DNA of 42,783 bases. Source: Phycisphaerae bacterium (GTDB lineage: Bacteria > Planctomycetota > Phycisphaerae > UBA1845). The position numbers and the translations under genes were made by a program. Below, in pieces: positions 25,279 to 34,227 of the stretch. Location of the stretch: positions 1-42,783 of the forward strand of contig JAJDDX010000467.1 of NCBI GenBank assembly GCA_029260055.1, written 5' to 3'. Each line of letters opens with the position of its first letter. Position 1 is the stretch's first letter. The notes under the pieces were generated by a model, which was not told the origin of the DNA, searched no databases, and worked only from the letters and a program-made list of their open reading frames with translations.

Positions 25279-26188
25279 CGCCGTTCTCCTCGCTGTCCGG
25301 GTCGGCGATCCGAACGAAAATGTCGTGTAGTGACGGCTGCGTCTGCTCGAAGTGCGTCACTCGCCCGTGCTTCATGAGCGCCGTGAGGATGCTCTGGGTG
25401 TCCACACCCGGCGCGACCCGAAGCTCCTGGAATCGGCCGAAGTCGTTTACCCGTTCGACGCCGTCGATCCCCTGTGGGTCGAATCCGTTGCCGTCGACCG
25501 CCACGCGCAGTGTATCTTGCCCGTATTGCGCCTGGATCGATTCGAGCGTGCCGTCGAGGACCTTGCGGCCCTTGTAGATCATGAAGATGAAGTCGCACAT
25601 CTTCTCGGCGACGCCCATATCGTGCGTCGAAAAGATGACGGTGGAACCGCTGCGGCGCAGATCGAGGACCGCCTCGCGGAGCGCGTCGGTGTTGACCGGG
25701 TCGAGCCCGCTGAAGGGTTCGTCCAGAATCACGAGTTCCGGCTGGGCAATGACCGCCGAGATGAACTGCACCTTCTGCGCCATGCCTTTGGACAGTGTGT
25801 CGATCTTCTTGTCGGACCACTCAGTCAGTTCGAAGCGCTCCAGCCAGTCCGCAACCGCCTGGTGGAAGTCGCGCCGGCCCTTGAGTTCCGCGTAGAAACG
25901 CAGGACCTCCCGCACTTTCATCTTCTTGTAGAGCCCGCGCTCCTCCGGCAGATAGCCGATACGGTCGTTGGCGGCCTGGAAGGACTCCTCGCCCAGCACG
26001 TGAATATGCCCGCCGCTGGAGTCGGGATGATAGATCCGCATGATCATCCGCAGCGTGGTCGTCTTGCCTGACCCGTTCGGGCCGATGAACCCGTAGATCG
26101 AGCCCTGCGGGACGGCCAGCGACAGATCATCGACCGCGACGTGCCGGCCGAAGGTCTTGGTGACGTTTTCGATCTCGACGACGTTCAT
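25271..26188 (-). CDS. ABC transporter ATP-binding protein, NatA-like
   Basis: This is a 305-residue ATPase that powers the coupled permease. Walker A is GPNGSGKTT (residues 36-44), the signature is LSKGMAQKVQF, Walker B is LVILDEPFSGLDP and the switch is STHD. A C-terminal extension of about 80 residues ends with the ILTALMKHGRVTHFEQ and LHDIFVRI segments common to NatA/CcmA-like proteins. The ATG at 26188 is chosen since the longer frame adds 37 residues without similarity. It is the first gene of the pair. Confidence 0.93.
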   Translation of the reverse strand: MNVVEIENVTKTFGRHVAVDDLSLAVPQGSIYGFIGPNGSGKTTTLRMIMRIYHPDSSGGHIHVLGEESFQAANDRIGYLPEERGLYKKMKVREVLRFYAELKGRRDFHQAVADWLERFELTEWSDKKIDTLSKGMAQKVQFISAVIAQPELVILDEPFSGLDPVNTDALREAVLDLRRSGSTVIFSTHDMGVAEKMCDFIFMIYKGRKVLDGTLESIQAQYGQDTLRVAVDGNGFDPQGIDGVERVNDFGRFQELRVAPGVDTQSILTALMKHGRVTHFEQTQPSLHDIFVRIADPDSEENGDA

Positions 26189-26356
26189 GGATTGGGCATC
26201 CGGTTCAATCGCAGAATATGGGGCGGAACCTGACGCAGGTGATCCGCTGACGCAAACGCAATCGTATCGATCAGCGCGTGCGGGCGTCAACCGGAGCACG
26301 GTTGTACAACTGTCGCTTGTTGTCGATCGATGTCTGGGAGGGAGGATGTGCGCATG

Positions 26357-26394
26357 AAAAAACGGCTCAGGCGCCCGACCGTTCGCCCAAGCCG
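26357..26394 (-). terminator. Intrinsic terminator of the small winged-helix gene
   Basis: Read on the minus strand, CGGCT-TG-GGCG pairs with CGCC-TG-AGCCG across a 10-base loop and is followed directly by TTTTTT. It begins 49 bases after the stop at 26443. Confidence 0.8.
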
Positions 26395-26442
26395 CTGGTG
26401 TCAGTATGTTTCATATACCGTCGGATGCGACGGTGGCTGACG

Positions 26443-26715
26443 CTAGTTAACCAACTCCTTCCCACGGTTGGTCAACGCCGCCGCCGAAATCGTCTGAGCG
26501 TCGGCGTTGCAGAGATCGCCGGCCCATACGAGACCCTCGACGCGCAGCTCCTCGAGCCAATCGGCTACCAGGTCCGAAGCCTGATCATGCGTAAAACCGG
26601 AGTGCTCCGCCACCTCGGCGGCGAGTTCGAACTCCGTCAGCGGCCCGGTTCGCAGCCGCCGCAATATGACAAGCTGATGCTGTCGTAGTGCGTCAATAGT
26701 CTCAATCACGGTCAT
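26443..26715 (-). CDS. Small winged-helix-like protein
   Basis: This is a 90-residue protein with a predicted helix-turn-helix pattern: LRQHQLVILRRLRTGPLTEFELAAEV, then a second helix pair ending in LRVEGLVW (parts listed in order). No family name can be assigned. GAGAGG lies just before the ATG, and a clear intrinsic terminator follows, so it is a monocistronic, real gene. A short GACAC-GCTA-GTGTC palindrome at 26742-26755 is 27 bases upstream of its start and could be its own operator, but that is speculative. Confidence 0.7.
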   Translation of the reverse strand: MTVIETIDALRQHQLVILRRLRTGPLTEFELAAEVAEHSGFTHDQASDLVADWLEELRVEGLVWAGDLCNADAQTISAAALTNRGKELVN

Positions 26716-26755
26716 ACCCCTCTCTGTTCAGGCAACTTTGTGACACGCTAGTGTC

Positions 26756-27170
26756 GCCCATGGTCACCGATGGGTCCCTACCGGCCGCGAGATTGTAGGC
26801 GCGACCGCGCCCAATTATCAACCGGCACGGCCTGGGGTCTCGTAACCTTCAGGGGTAATGAAACTTGTGTGCTCGATACCCGTCTCCGTAACAGTATAGC
26901 ACGTCCGGCACGAGATGAACGTGGGTAACGAGGCAAAGCATGGAGACAAATATCGGCCGGCCGATAGAGTGCGCAGGCCCGCCTGAAACCCGCCTACGCC
27001 CGCAAAGATAGCCCCGCCTGCCGCCTCAGGCCGCATATTGGCGAGCGTCCGTCCTGGTGGCGGACTTGACCGGGCGGTCTACGTAACTACCTTGGCGGCG
27101 ACCGTTTGCGTCGCACCGACGAGAATTGTCGGCGCATCGTGCGATACCGCTACAAGACGGAGCTTGCTTT
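26756..27170. other. Intergenic region, no gene supported
   Basis: About 415 bases between two divergent genes. It should contain both promoters. An ORF of 72 codons on the minus strand (26818-27036) has no ribosome-binding site or recognisable features. Confidence 0.45.
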
Positions 27171-27989
27171 ATGTCGAACGAATCCTCTGACCGGCGATGC
27201 GGCCGCGAGTCGACTCCGCGACGTCTCGACCGAGCTTGCCTTGCCGGCGTGTGCTGCGTGACGCTCTCGCTTCTCGCGGGCGGATGCACTCCGCCTCCAC
27301 CGCAGACAGGCTGCGACCAGGTGCGCGCCGACGAAGCCAATCAGGTCGCGCTATTCGACCAATTCGTCGAAGACGAGAACGTCACGGACGAGCAGATCGA
27401 AGCGCTGACCCTTCAAGAGATTCCGGTCGAACTCCAGTCGGTGTTGGATGATGTAGGCACCTTCACGATCGACCTGAGTCACCCGTTGCGCGCTGTCGAA
27501 CCGGGCACCGTAGTCGATTCCGACGAGTCGACCGTCGAGTGGCTCAACGGCTGCTGGGGGCGCGTGGAAACTGAACGGCAGTTCGACGCCGCGGAAACGG
27601 ACATGGTCGTGGCTGAAGCATGGCGAGTCGACCTGCGCGAGGGTGCCGAGTCGGTCGACACGTACATCTACCACGGAGTCGACGGCGTGCCGTGCCGCGT
27701 CGACACGCGGCCTTTCCTCCAGGCCGTTCACTACAGTGTCACGAGCACGGACGACGGACAGCTCGCGCTGCACAAGGACAGCGTGCAGGCGGCAGGCGTG
27801 GACGACGACGGCGGATTGAGCCTGCACCGAGCGGCCGCCGCTTCCGCCGCTTCCGCTGACGCAGTGGACCTTACCATACTCTTTTCCGTCGATGGCAACT
27901 TCCTGGTCACGGCAGAGCCCGGGTACGACCCCGCCGCACCGGACGCCAACGACCTGGACCTCTGGATTCGATTCGATTGTGTCCGCTGA
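27171..27989 (+). CDS. Hypothetical lipoprotein
   Basis: This is a 272-residue protein of no known family. An Arg-rich start of about 24 residues is followed by a hydrophobic stretch and the lipobox LSLLAGGC (Cys39), then a proline run. The mature part is acidic, and one region (DLWIRFDCVR) closes the protein with a final cysteine. The ATG at 27171 has GGAG ten bases upstream; a start at 27126 is possible. It precedes the MBL gene by 24 bases on the same strand. It probably sits at the cell envelope; no function can be offered. Confidence 0.7.
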   Translation: MSNESSDRRCGRESTPRRLDRACLAGVCCVTLSLLAGGCTPPPPQTGCDQVRADEANQVALFDQFVEDENVTDEQIEALTLQEIPVELQSVLDDVGTFTIDLSHPLRAVEPGTVVDSDESTVEWLNGCWGRVETERQFDAAETDMVVAEAWRVDLREGAESVDTYIYHGVDGVPCRVDTRPFLQAVHYSVTSTDDGQLALHKDSVQAAGVDDDGGLSLHRAAAASAASADAVDLTILFSVDGNFLVTAEPGYDPAAPDANDLDLWIRFDCVR

Positions 27990-28013
27990 CATAACCTCAA
28001 ACCGGAACCCGAT

Positions 28014-28676
28014 ATGACGTCGAACGAGCTTCATCTCCACATCACGAATGACCCGGGCTACATGGAAAATGGATACACGGTCTACCTGCGCGAAGGCGGG
28101 CCCTGCTGGTTGATCGACCCCGGCCTTCCGCCGCAAGCCGAACAGATCATCGAGTTCGTGCGCGACAAGAGCCTGGAGCCGGACGCCATTCTCCTTACGC
28201 ATGCCCACGCCGACCACATCGCCGGGATCGACGAGGTGCGCGAGACGTTCACCGAACTGCCGGTCTACCTCGCGCGGGAGGAATGGGAAGCGTTGACGGA
28301 CCCGATGGAGAACCTCTCCGGTCTCATGGGCCCCGGCATGACCACCAAGGTTACGGACCCGCGCGACCTTCCGGCTGGCGGCACGCTCGAACTTGATGGG
28401 ACCACGTGGCAGCTACTCGACGTGTCCGGCCATTCGCCGGGAGGCCGAGCGATCTACTCCGAAGAGTTCAGAGTCGCCTTCGTCGGCGATGCCCTGTTTG
28501 CCGGCAGTGTCGGCCGCGTCGACTTCCCCCATAGCAACGGCGACGCACTCATGCGTAACATCCGCGAGAACCTGATGACGCTACCGGAAGATACGCGCGC
28601 CCTGTCGGGACACGGCCCGGAGACCACGATCGGGCACGAAAGCCGGACCAATCCCTTCGTGATACACGGCCTGTGA
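28014..28676 (+). CDS. MBL-fold metallo-hydrolase (glyoxalase II-like)
   Basis: This is a 220-residue metal-dependent hydrolase. The metal motif is LLTHAHADHIAGIDE, preceded by CWLIDPGLP; the third and fourth metal ligands fit LDVSGHSPGG, FVGDALFAGSVGR and the late ALSGHGPETTIG. This is the glyoxalase II-like branch of the superfamily, acting on a thioester or a related substrate. The TGA overlaps the GTG start of the next gene (GTGA), so the two are coupled. Confidence 0.9.
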   Translation: MTSNELHLHITNDPGYMENGYTVYLREGGPCWLIDPGLPPQAEQIIEFVRDKSLEPDAILLTHAHADHIAGIDEVRETFTELPVYLAREEWEALTDPMENLSGLMGPGMTTKVTDPRDLPAGGTLELDGTTWQLLDVSGHSPGGRAIYSEEFRVAFVGDALFAGSVGRVDFPHSNGDALMRNIRENLMTLPEDTRALSGHGPETTIGHESRTNPFVIHGL

Positions 28677-29419
28677 CGACCGACGCCGCCGATGTCGACC
28701 TGACCCGCACCGCCGTCATCATCCCCGCGCTGAACGAGGCCCCGAGCCTCGGAGTGCTGCTCCCGATGCTCCGCTCGATGCCGCTCGGGCAAACCATCGT
28801 CTGCGACAACGGCTCGACCGACGATACCCGCGCGGTCGCGGAGTCGAACGGCGTCACATGGATACGCGAACCGAAGCGCGGCTACGGTGCGGCCTGTTGG
28901 GCGGGCATGCAGCACCTCGCATCGTCCATCGAGATCGTAGTGTTCCTCGATGCAGACCTCAGCGACGACGCGACTATGCTTCCTGAACTCGTTCGCCCGA
29001 TCGTCAATGGCGAATGCGACTTCGTCGTCTCGACCCGCGTGCCGCGTCTGCGAGAGCCGGGGTCGATGACCTTCCCCCAGCACGCCGCCAACATCCTCTT
29101 CCCGATCCTGATTCGGCTCGGGTGGGGACATCGCTTCACCGACATGGGCCCCTTCCGCGCCATCACCCGCGAATCGCTGGACGCGATCGGCATGCACGAC
29201 CGAGCATTCGGCTGGACGATCGAAATGCAGATCCGCGCGGTCGAACTCGGTCTTTGTATTCGAGAGTTCCCCGTGCCGTATCGCAGACGAAAGGGCAGGA
29301 GCAAGATCAGCGGCACCGTTCGCGGAGTCGTGCTTGCGGCTTACTGGATCATCCGCACGTGCGTCGGACTCTGGTTGACTAAGCGTCGACGGATGACTCG
29401 GCCGGAAAGACCTGTGTGA
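28673..29419 (+). CDS. Glycosyltransferase family 2 (DPM1/GtrB-like)
   Basis: This is a 248-residue GT-A fold enzyme. It begins TAVIIPALNEAPSLGVLLP and has CDNGSTDDTRAVAE and the metal motif VVFLDADLSDDA. The segment FTDMGPFRAITRESLDAIGM and the PVPYRRRKGRSKISGT end match polyprenyl-phosphate sugar synthases. No C-terminal membrane anchor is visible beyond one weakly hydrophobic helix. The GTG start overlaps the MBL stop. Its 3' end overlaps the oppositely oriented GT4 gene by 41 bases. Confidence 0.9.
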   Translation: MTTDAADVDLTRTAVIIPALNEAPSLGVLLPMLRSMPLGQTIVCDNGSTDDTRAVAESNGVTWIREPKRGYGAACWAGMQHLASSIEIVVFLDADLSDDATMLPELVRPIVNGECDFVVSTRVPRLREPGSMTFPQHAANILFPILIRLGWGHRFTDMGPFRAITRESLDAIGMHDRAFGWTIEMQIRAVELGLCIREFPVPYRRRKGRSKISGTVRGVVLAAYWIIRTCVGLWLTKRRRMTRPERPV

Positions 29420-30884
29420 CCTGAACGGATTCGGCATCGCCTCGCGCACGCTCCACCCGTCCGCGTGGTGATTCGGCGGTTCTGACGACTCGCCCTGTCA
29501 CCGAGTCGCGTCCGGCGGACACGCCCTCGAAGACCGCGGCCAGCTCCGCGGCACGTCGGCTGCGTGCAAAAGCCGGCACGCCCTCCCAGGCGTCATCGCC
29601 GGCAGCACGACGGCCTGTCACCGCATCTTGAATCACGGAAGCCAATCCCGAGTCGTCGTCCGGGTCACAGATGTGGGCCACGGCGCGGGCCTCTCGCAGT
29701 ATGTCCACGACCGGGCTGTGCGGCGCGACGGCGGCGATGATCGGCCTGCGAACAGCAAGGTATTCGAACAGTTTGTTGGGCACCTGAAGATGTGCGCCGG
29801 CCCCGGTCGAACCCGCCAACACCAAAGCGTCGCTGCCGGCCATGTGGGAGAGCGTGTCGGCATGGCTCATTGGTCCGAGGACTCGTACCTGGTTGGCGAC
29901 GCCCGCCTCCTCCGCAAGTTCGCAGAGAGGCCGCCCGTCGAACTGCTCCGATCCGATCAGCGCGAACTGCAAGCGTCGGGCGAGTCGCGGCGCGTCTTCT
30001 ATCACGCGGCGAAGCGCGCGGAACCATCTCTTCGGACTACGCGGGCCGTAGAACTGCCCGCAGTGGGTCATCACGAAGGTTTCCACCGGCGCTATTCGCG
30101 TCGGCGCGACCCGGTCGAACTGCTCGCGGTCGTAGCCGTTGGGAATGGCCGTACACTTGCCGCCGACGAGCGGCATTCGGCGGATCAGCTCATTCGTCGC
30201 GGTCGAGGTATTGCAGATGATGTGGCTTGCGCGGGCAAGCACACGCCTTTCGAGCCATGCGTCCCACCAATTGACCGTTCGGTAGCGCAAGTCCCGAAAC
30301 GGGTTGCCTCGCCACGGATCGCGAAAGTCCGCGACCCACGGCACGCCCGTTCGCCAGCTGAGGATCAGGGCGATCAGGTGCGCACTCATGCACGGGGAGG
30401 TCGAGTAGATCACGTCGGGGCGGCGACGGGCGACCGCCTCCAGGCCCGCGGACACAGCCGAGCGAATCCAACCGATCTTGGAATCGGGTGTCGTCAACAG
30501 GCGAGAGGCCCAATCGCGCAGCGAACGCTTCGATTCGCCCGGCGGTGCGATCGATGGTGACGGCGCGTCTTGTGCGGTGGATCGCTCCGCTGCCCGGCCG
30601 ACGAACGGCAGTTGCTTGACGGTATCGATCAGGTCCCTGCAGGGCGTCCGCTTCACGGTCGTGGACGCCGGTATTCGCTCGAGCAGCGATGCGTCGATGG
30701 GTTCGTCGGTGGGCTGAACGGTGATTGCGGTAGCGTCCCATCCGAGACGATCGAGGTGCCTGACAAAGGCGAGGGTACGGTGGGTGCCGCTACGATTGAC
30801 CGGCGGGAACGCGTAGGCCACGCAGAGCCAGTGCTTGCGCTGACCGCCGCTGTCGGTCGTCGTGTCTCGCACTTGCCGTCTCAT
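29379..30884 (-). CDS. Glycosyltransferase family 4 (GT-B)
   Basis: This is a 501-residue retaining glycosyltransferase. The N-terminal Rossmann half begins LCVAYAFPPVNRSGTHRT, a typical GT4 opening with a proline-rich loop. The acceptor half has the glycine-rich FRDPWRGNPF loop. In the C-terminal half, VPNKLFEYLAVRRPIIA is the conserved donor-site loop with its Glu. The ATG has AGGAGG ten bases upstream. It is the last gene of the minus-strand run that starts at the cystine-knot peptide gene. The sugar transferred is unknown. Confidence 0.88.
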   Translation of the reverse strand: MRRQVRDTTTDSGGQRKHWLCVAYAFPPVNRSGTHRTLAFVRHLDRLGWDATAITVQPTDEPIDASLLERIPASTTVKRTPCRDLIDTVKQLPFVGRAAERSTAQDAPSPSIAPPGESKRSLRDWASRLLTTPDSKIGWIRSAVSAGLEAVARRRPDVIYSTSPCMSAHLIALILSWRTGVPWVADFRDPWRGNPFRDLRYRTVNWWDAWLERRVLARASHIICNTSTATNELIRRMPLVGGKCTAIPNGYDREQFDRVAPTRIAPVETFVMTHCGQFYGPRSPKRWFRALRRVIEDAPRLARRLQFALIGSEQFDGRPLCELAEEAGVANQVRVLGPMSHADTLSHMAGSDALVLAGSTGAGAHLQVPNKLFEYLAVRRPIIAAVAPHSPVVDILREARAVAHICDPDDDSGLASVIQDAVTGRRAAGDDAWEGVPAFARSRRAAELAAVFEGVSAGRDSVTGRVVRTAESPRGRVERARGDAESVQVTQVFPAESSVDA

Positions 30885-30936
30885 ACCGGCTTGACCTCCT
30901 GCGCCACCGATCGTGCGCCGCGCGGCATTGTATCAT

Positions 30937-31986
30937 CTAGGAAGTCGCGAGGTAAAGCTCGGTCCGCACGCGATAGCGGGCGTCGTCCCGCCACCGTTGC
31001 CACGAGCCGACCAGGTAGCCGATCGTTCGCGACGCCATCACGAGCCAGATCACGAACAAACTGAGCGGATAGGCGACCCATCGCCCGGTACGTTTCGCGA
31101 TCCGAACGGCCTTGTCATGGAACGTCCAGACGTAGAAGTAGCCGACCAGCGCAACCAGCAGCAGTGCCATCCAAGGCGTCACGGCACATAGCGCCGCGGA
31201 CATCGCGACCAATGCGAAGTTGCGCAGGTTGTAGGTGAAGTTGCCCGCTTGAAGCTGCGTATGCCCGCGCCCCGTGCCGTAGTTGAAGAACTGCTTTGCG
31301 ATCTGACGGACCGAAGTACGCGGCCGCCACGCCACGATCGCATCACCGGCGAACTTCCAGTTCGCCCGGATGGAGCGAATCTTGTAGTCCCACAGCGTGT
31401 CCTCGGAGAACTTGACCCAATCGGGCCAGCCACCGGCGCAGGACCATAACGCCTTCGTGTAGGCCATCGAACGAGCCGATGGATTGAAGCTCTCGGGACA
31501 GATCGGATCGAGAGAGCCGCGCATCGTCACCGCGCCGGCCACCTCTTCCAGCAGCGCCTGCGGCGCCACACGATAGTAACCGGCGACGAATTCCGTCTGT
31601 GGGTCGTCCTCGAATGGACGAATGAGGTTGGCGAGCCAATCGGGCTCGGCCCGACACCCGGCGTCGGTCGTCGCGATGATCTCGTGCTTGGCGGCTGCGG
31701 TGCCGATGTTCCGCCCCCGCGCGATGTTCGCGCCCGGGGCTTCGATGATGCGAATCTGCGGCATCGTGTCGAAGTACCGGCGAATCACCCGGACGGTCTC
31801 GTCCGTCGAGCCGCCGTCCACGATCACGATCTCGTCCGGCTTGCGGCTCTGCTCCGCCAGCGAGCTGAGCGTGGTGGCGCAGCCGATCGGGTCGTTCCGG
31901 ACCGTCATGAGTACGGTCACAGGGCGCCTCATTTGCTCTTCCACCACTCCGCCGCGTTCTCTGAGTTCGTCAGCCAATGTGCTCAT
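30937..31986 (-). CDS. Glycosyltransferase family 2 with C-terminal membrane spans
   Basis: This is a protein of about 349 residues. The GT-A domain has PVTVLMTVRNDPIGC, VDGGSTDETVRVI and the acidic TTDAGCRAEPDW metal site. Three hydrophobic segments follow in the last 130 residues, so the enzyme is membrane-bound. Two starts are possible: an ATG at 31986 or a GTG at 31995, each with a purine-rich stretch very close upstream. A 52-base gap separates it from the GT4 gene. The pair probably builds or extends a surface glycan. Confidence 0.88.
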   Translation of the reverse strand: MSTLADELRERGGVVEEQMRRPVTVLMTVRNDPIGCATTLSSLAEQSRKPDEIVIVDGGSTDETVRVIRRYFDTMPQIRIIEAPGANIARGRNIGTAAAKHEIIATTDAGCRAEPDWLANLIRPFEDDPQTEFVAGYYRVAPQALLEEVAGAVTMRGSLDPICPESFNPSARSMAYTKALWSCAGGWPDWVKFSEDTLWDYKIRSIRANWKFAGDAIVAWRPRTSVRQIAKQFFNYGTGRGHTQLQAGNFTYNLRNFALVAMSAALCAVTPWMALLLVALVGYFYVWTFHDKAVRIAKRTGRWVAYPLSLFVIWLVMASRTIGYLVGSWQRWRDDARYRVRTELYLATS

Positions 31987-32118
31987 ATCCCTCACATCCC
32001 CGAACCGGTAATGGCAGCAACCTATCTTCGGTATCGTCAGCTTTTCGGCGGCGATTCAGATGATTATCGGAAGATGCGCGGGCGGCTGAGGAAGGTGGAA
32101 ACCGGCCCTAAGCTACTG

Positions 32119-33312
32119 TTAGAGCGGCACGGCCCCGGTCGGAGCCGCATCCGCTCGACCCGATGAAGCGTGCCCGAGTGCGGTATGGATCGGGGCGGAC
32201 ACCGCCCTGCCGATCGCGCGTGCCACCCGCCAGACGTGGGCACAGGCGCGCCAGCCGCGATGCCGGAAGGGATAGACCTCGCCCAGGTGGGCCGCGCCGG
32301 GGATCAGGTGAGCCAGAAGATAGCCCGTGGCAAACCGGAAGCCGGGCGTGCAAAACCAGTTCGTCATGACGTGAAGCAGCGGCGACGACGCGTCGCGCGG
32401 CGTCTGCCAGAGCGTCAGGCGGTCTTGCCAACCCGCGCGATCCCGCCGGAGTGCTTCCGTCAACTCCGCCGGTACGATCGGCCCGAACTGCGCGGCCGTT
32501 CGCACGACCGCTTCGAGCACCGGAGTGGAGAGCCTCCACTCGCGCGCAAGCGCCGCGATGCGATCCCAGTCCAAACCTCCTTCGTGGCTGTCCACCAAAC
32601 GCTTGATGTCGTAGAGCCAGATCAAGCGAGAACAGCCGTGATACGCAGCATGAGCCGCGAGGTGGATGAACATCACCTCCGGACTCGGGACCAGCGCTCG
32701 TGCGGTACCGCACGCCACGCTCAAGGCATCGCGCCACAACGCATCGTCCGGCACCGTGCGTGCGAGGCGCAGCGGCCGAAAGGGTCGAACGTGCAGGTCG
32801 ATCCGGAGCGGCCGCGGGGACGACCGCAGATACTCGATCTCGTAGTAGTATCGCGGGAAGAAGTCCGGGCGGACCAGGTCCATCCCGCGGCGGCACCCAA
32901 TCTCTTCGAGCAACCTGCACGCCGCCTCCGCCTTCTCCGGTCGCACGAGCAGGTCGACATCGCTCATCGGCCGCAAGCCCGCTTCCGGGTAGACGGTGAG
33001 GTGGAGCGCCGCCCCTTTGAGCAGCATCACGCCAACACCCGCGTCGTTGCACGCACGGAGCACCGTGCCCAGCTCTTTCATCATGCCCAGCGTCGTGGCA
33101 GCGGATCGATCAACTTCAGCGCGTAACGGTCGCTCCACCTCCGGCTTAAGCGTAAGTTGGTGTCGCCGGGCGGCCTCGAGCGCGAGCCCCGCCATCCCCG
33201 ACTCGCGAACATCCCGCGCGAACGATTCCCATGCCACACCCGTCGCCGGCAGCGCACACTCAGCGGGCGACTTGGCACGTAACCAGGATGTCAGTCGAGC
33301 GATATTGTCCAT
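32119..33312 (-). CDS. Nucleotidyltransferase family protein (NTP_transf_5 type)
   Basis: This is a 397-residue protein with a polymerase-beta-like nucleotidyltransferase core. The core is LLKGAALHLTVYPEAGLRP then MSDVDLLV (residues 97-123), in which the DxD is the metal pair. These uncharacterised proteins are commonly encoded next to HprK-related kinases and PqqD-like proteins in envelope-polysaccharide loci. Here the gene begins 12 bases after the kinase stop. The substrate (peptide, sugar or kinase product) is unknown. A role in modifying a partner with a nucleotide is a general possibility for this fold, not evidence here. Confidence 0.82.
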   Translation of the reverse strand: MDNIARLTSWLRAKSPAECALPATGVAWESFARDVRESGMAGLALEAARRHQLTLKPEVERPLRAEVDRSAATTLGMMKELGTVLRACNDAGVGVMLLKGAALHLTVYPEAGLRPMSDVDLLVRPEKAEAACRLLEEIGCRRGMDLVRPDFFPRYYYEIEYLRSSPRPLRIDLHVRPFRPLRLARTVPDDALWRDALSVACGTARALVPSPEVMFIHLAAHAAYHGCSRLIWLYDIKRLVDSHEGGLDWDRIAALAREWRLSTPVLEAVVRTAAQFGPIVPAELTEALRRDRAGWQDRLTLWQTPRDASSPLLHVMTNWFCTPGFRFATGYLLAHLIPGAAHLGEVYPFRHRGWRACAHVWRVARAIGRAVSAPIHTALGHASSGRADAAPTGAVPL

Positions 33313-33324
33313 ATCACTTGCCGT

Positions 33325-34227
33325 CTACGCGCTCTTGGCCAGAGCCTTGCCCTCACTGCGCACGAGGTTGCGCACCAGATCGCACGTCTTGTGAATCTCA
33401 CCGCTGACGAGGCGAAAGCACTTCGCCCCTCGCACCAGTCCCGCCAACACATCGAGCCCGACCACTTCGCACGTCAGCAGATTGAAGCAGACGCCGTGCA
33501 ATGCGAACGCGGCCTCGGCTCGGTTGATTGGAATCAGAGTCGGCTCCGCACCGGCGACGTACTTCGGAAAGATGACGTAACGGACACGGCACTCGCCACC
33601 GATGGCGTCGGGCCGGGCGTCCGTCGGGTTGATGAACGTCACATGCCCCTTGGAGCCCTTGAAGTAATAGCGATTCGCCGCCGGCGTAAACCCGACGGAC
33701 TCGACCGCGGCATAGGAGGGCTTCTTGATGCAGATCGCTCGCGGGTAAGGGTGCAGCTTCAGCGTGTCCGAGTCAATCAGTGCGAATTCGTCGCACAGAT
33801 ACTTGGCACCGCCCGCCACGAGGCCGGCTGTCAACGTCGACTTCCCACTGCCGGAGTCGCCGGGAAGGATGATTCCGGCCCCGTCGAGTTCCAGCGACGA
33901 CGCATGAAGCTGCAAGAAGCCCGGCATCACGCGTGGGAGTTCCCAGTTGACGGCCCACTCCACGTACGGCAGCACTTCGTCGACCCTGGCCGGCTCGAAC
34001 TGCGTACGGTCGTTCACGGTGACCACGAACCGCCTTCGATGCTTCAGGGAGAACGGCGTCGGCGTGACTCCGATGCGAATGATCTGCTCATCCGGCACGC
34101 TATGTCGCTCGACGCGAAACTGCCGGTAGAGCGCAGCGTGCTGGTCGAGCAAACTGCGTACGTTCGATGTCAGCGCTACGCTCGCGACGCCGATCTGATA
34201 GCGCATAGTGGTTTCGCGTGCGCTCAT
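33325..34227 (-). CDS. HprK-related serine kinase
   Basis: This is a 300-residue protein related to the C-terminal P-loop domain of HPr kinase/phosphorylase. The core is FLQLHASSLELDGAGIILPG and then GDSGSGKST (residues 123-131), with YLCDEFALID downstream as the Walker B-like strand. HPr itself is not in the window. Such kinases occur in lasso-peptide tailoring and in the HPr-related A/B cassettes of surface-glycan loci. The ATG at 34227 overlaps the PqqD-like stop (ATGA), and the nucleotidyltransferase follows by 12 bases. A longer frame to 34398 lies inside the PqqD-like gene and is rejected. Confidence 0.88.
   Translation of the reverse strand: MSARETTMRYQIGVASVALTSNVRSLLDQHAALYRQFRVERHSVPDEQIIRIGVTPTPFSLKHRRRFVVTVNDRTQFEPARVDEVLPYVEWAVNWELPRVMPGFLQLHASSLELDGAGIILPGDSGSGKSTLTAGLVAGGAKYLCDEFALIDSDTLKLHPYPRAICIKKPSYAAVESVGFTPAANRYYFKGSKGHVTFINPTDARPDAIGGECRVRYVIFPKYVAGAEPTLIPINRAEAAFALHGVCFNLLTCEVVGLDVLAGLVRGAKCFRLVSGEIHKTCDLVRNLVRSEGKALAKSA

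Noticed and set aside
26818-27036. 72-codon ORF on the minus strand in an intergenic gap
   Set aside because: No ribosome-binding site, signal or domain. Kept as unsupported.
27351-28217. 288-codon ORF on the minus strand
   Set aside because: Spans the antisense of the lipoprotein gene and part of the MBL gene, with no domain.
28454-29449. 331-codon ORF on the minus strand
   Set aside because: Antisense to the MBL and GT2 genes, which are joined by a GTGA overlap on the plus strand.
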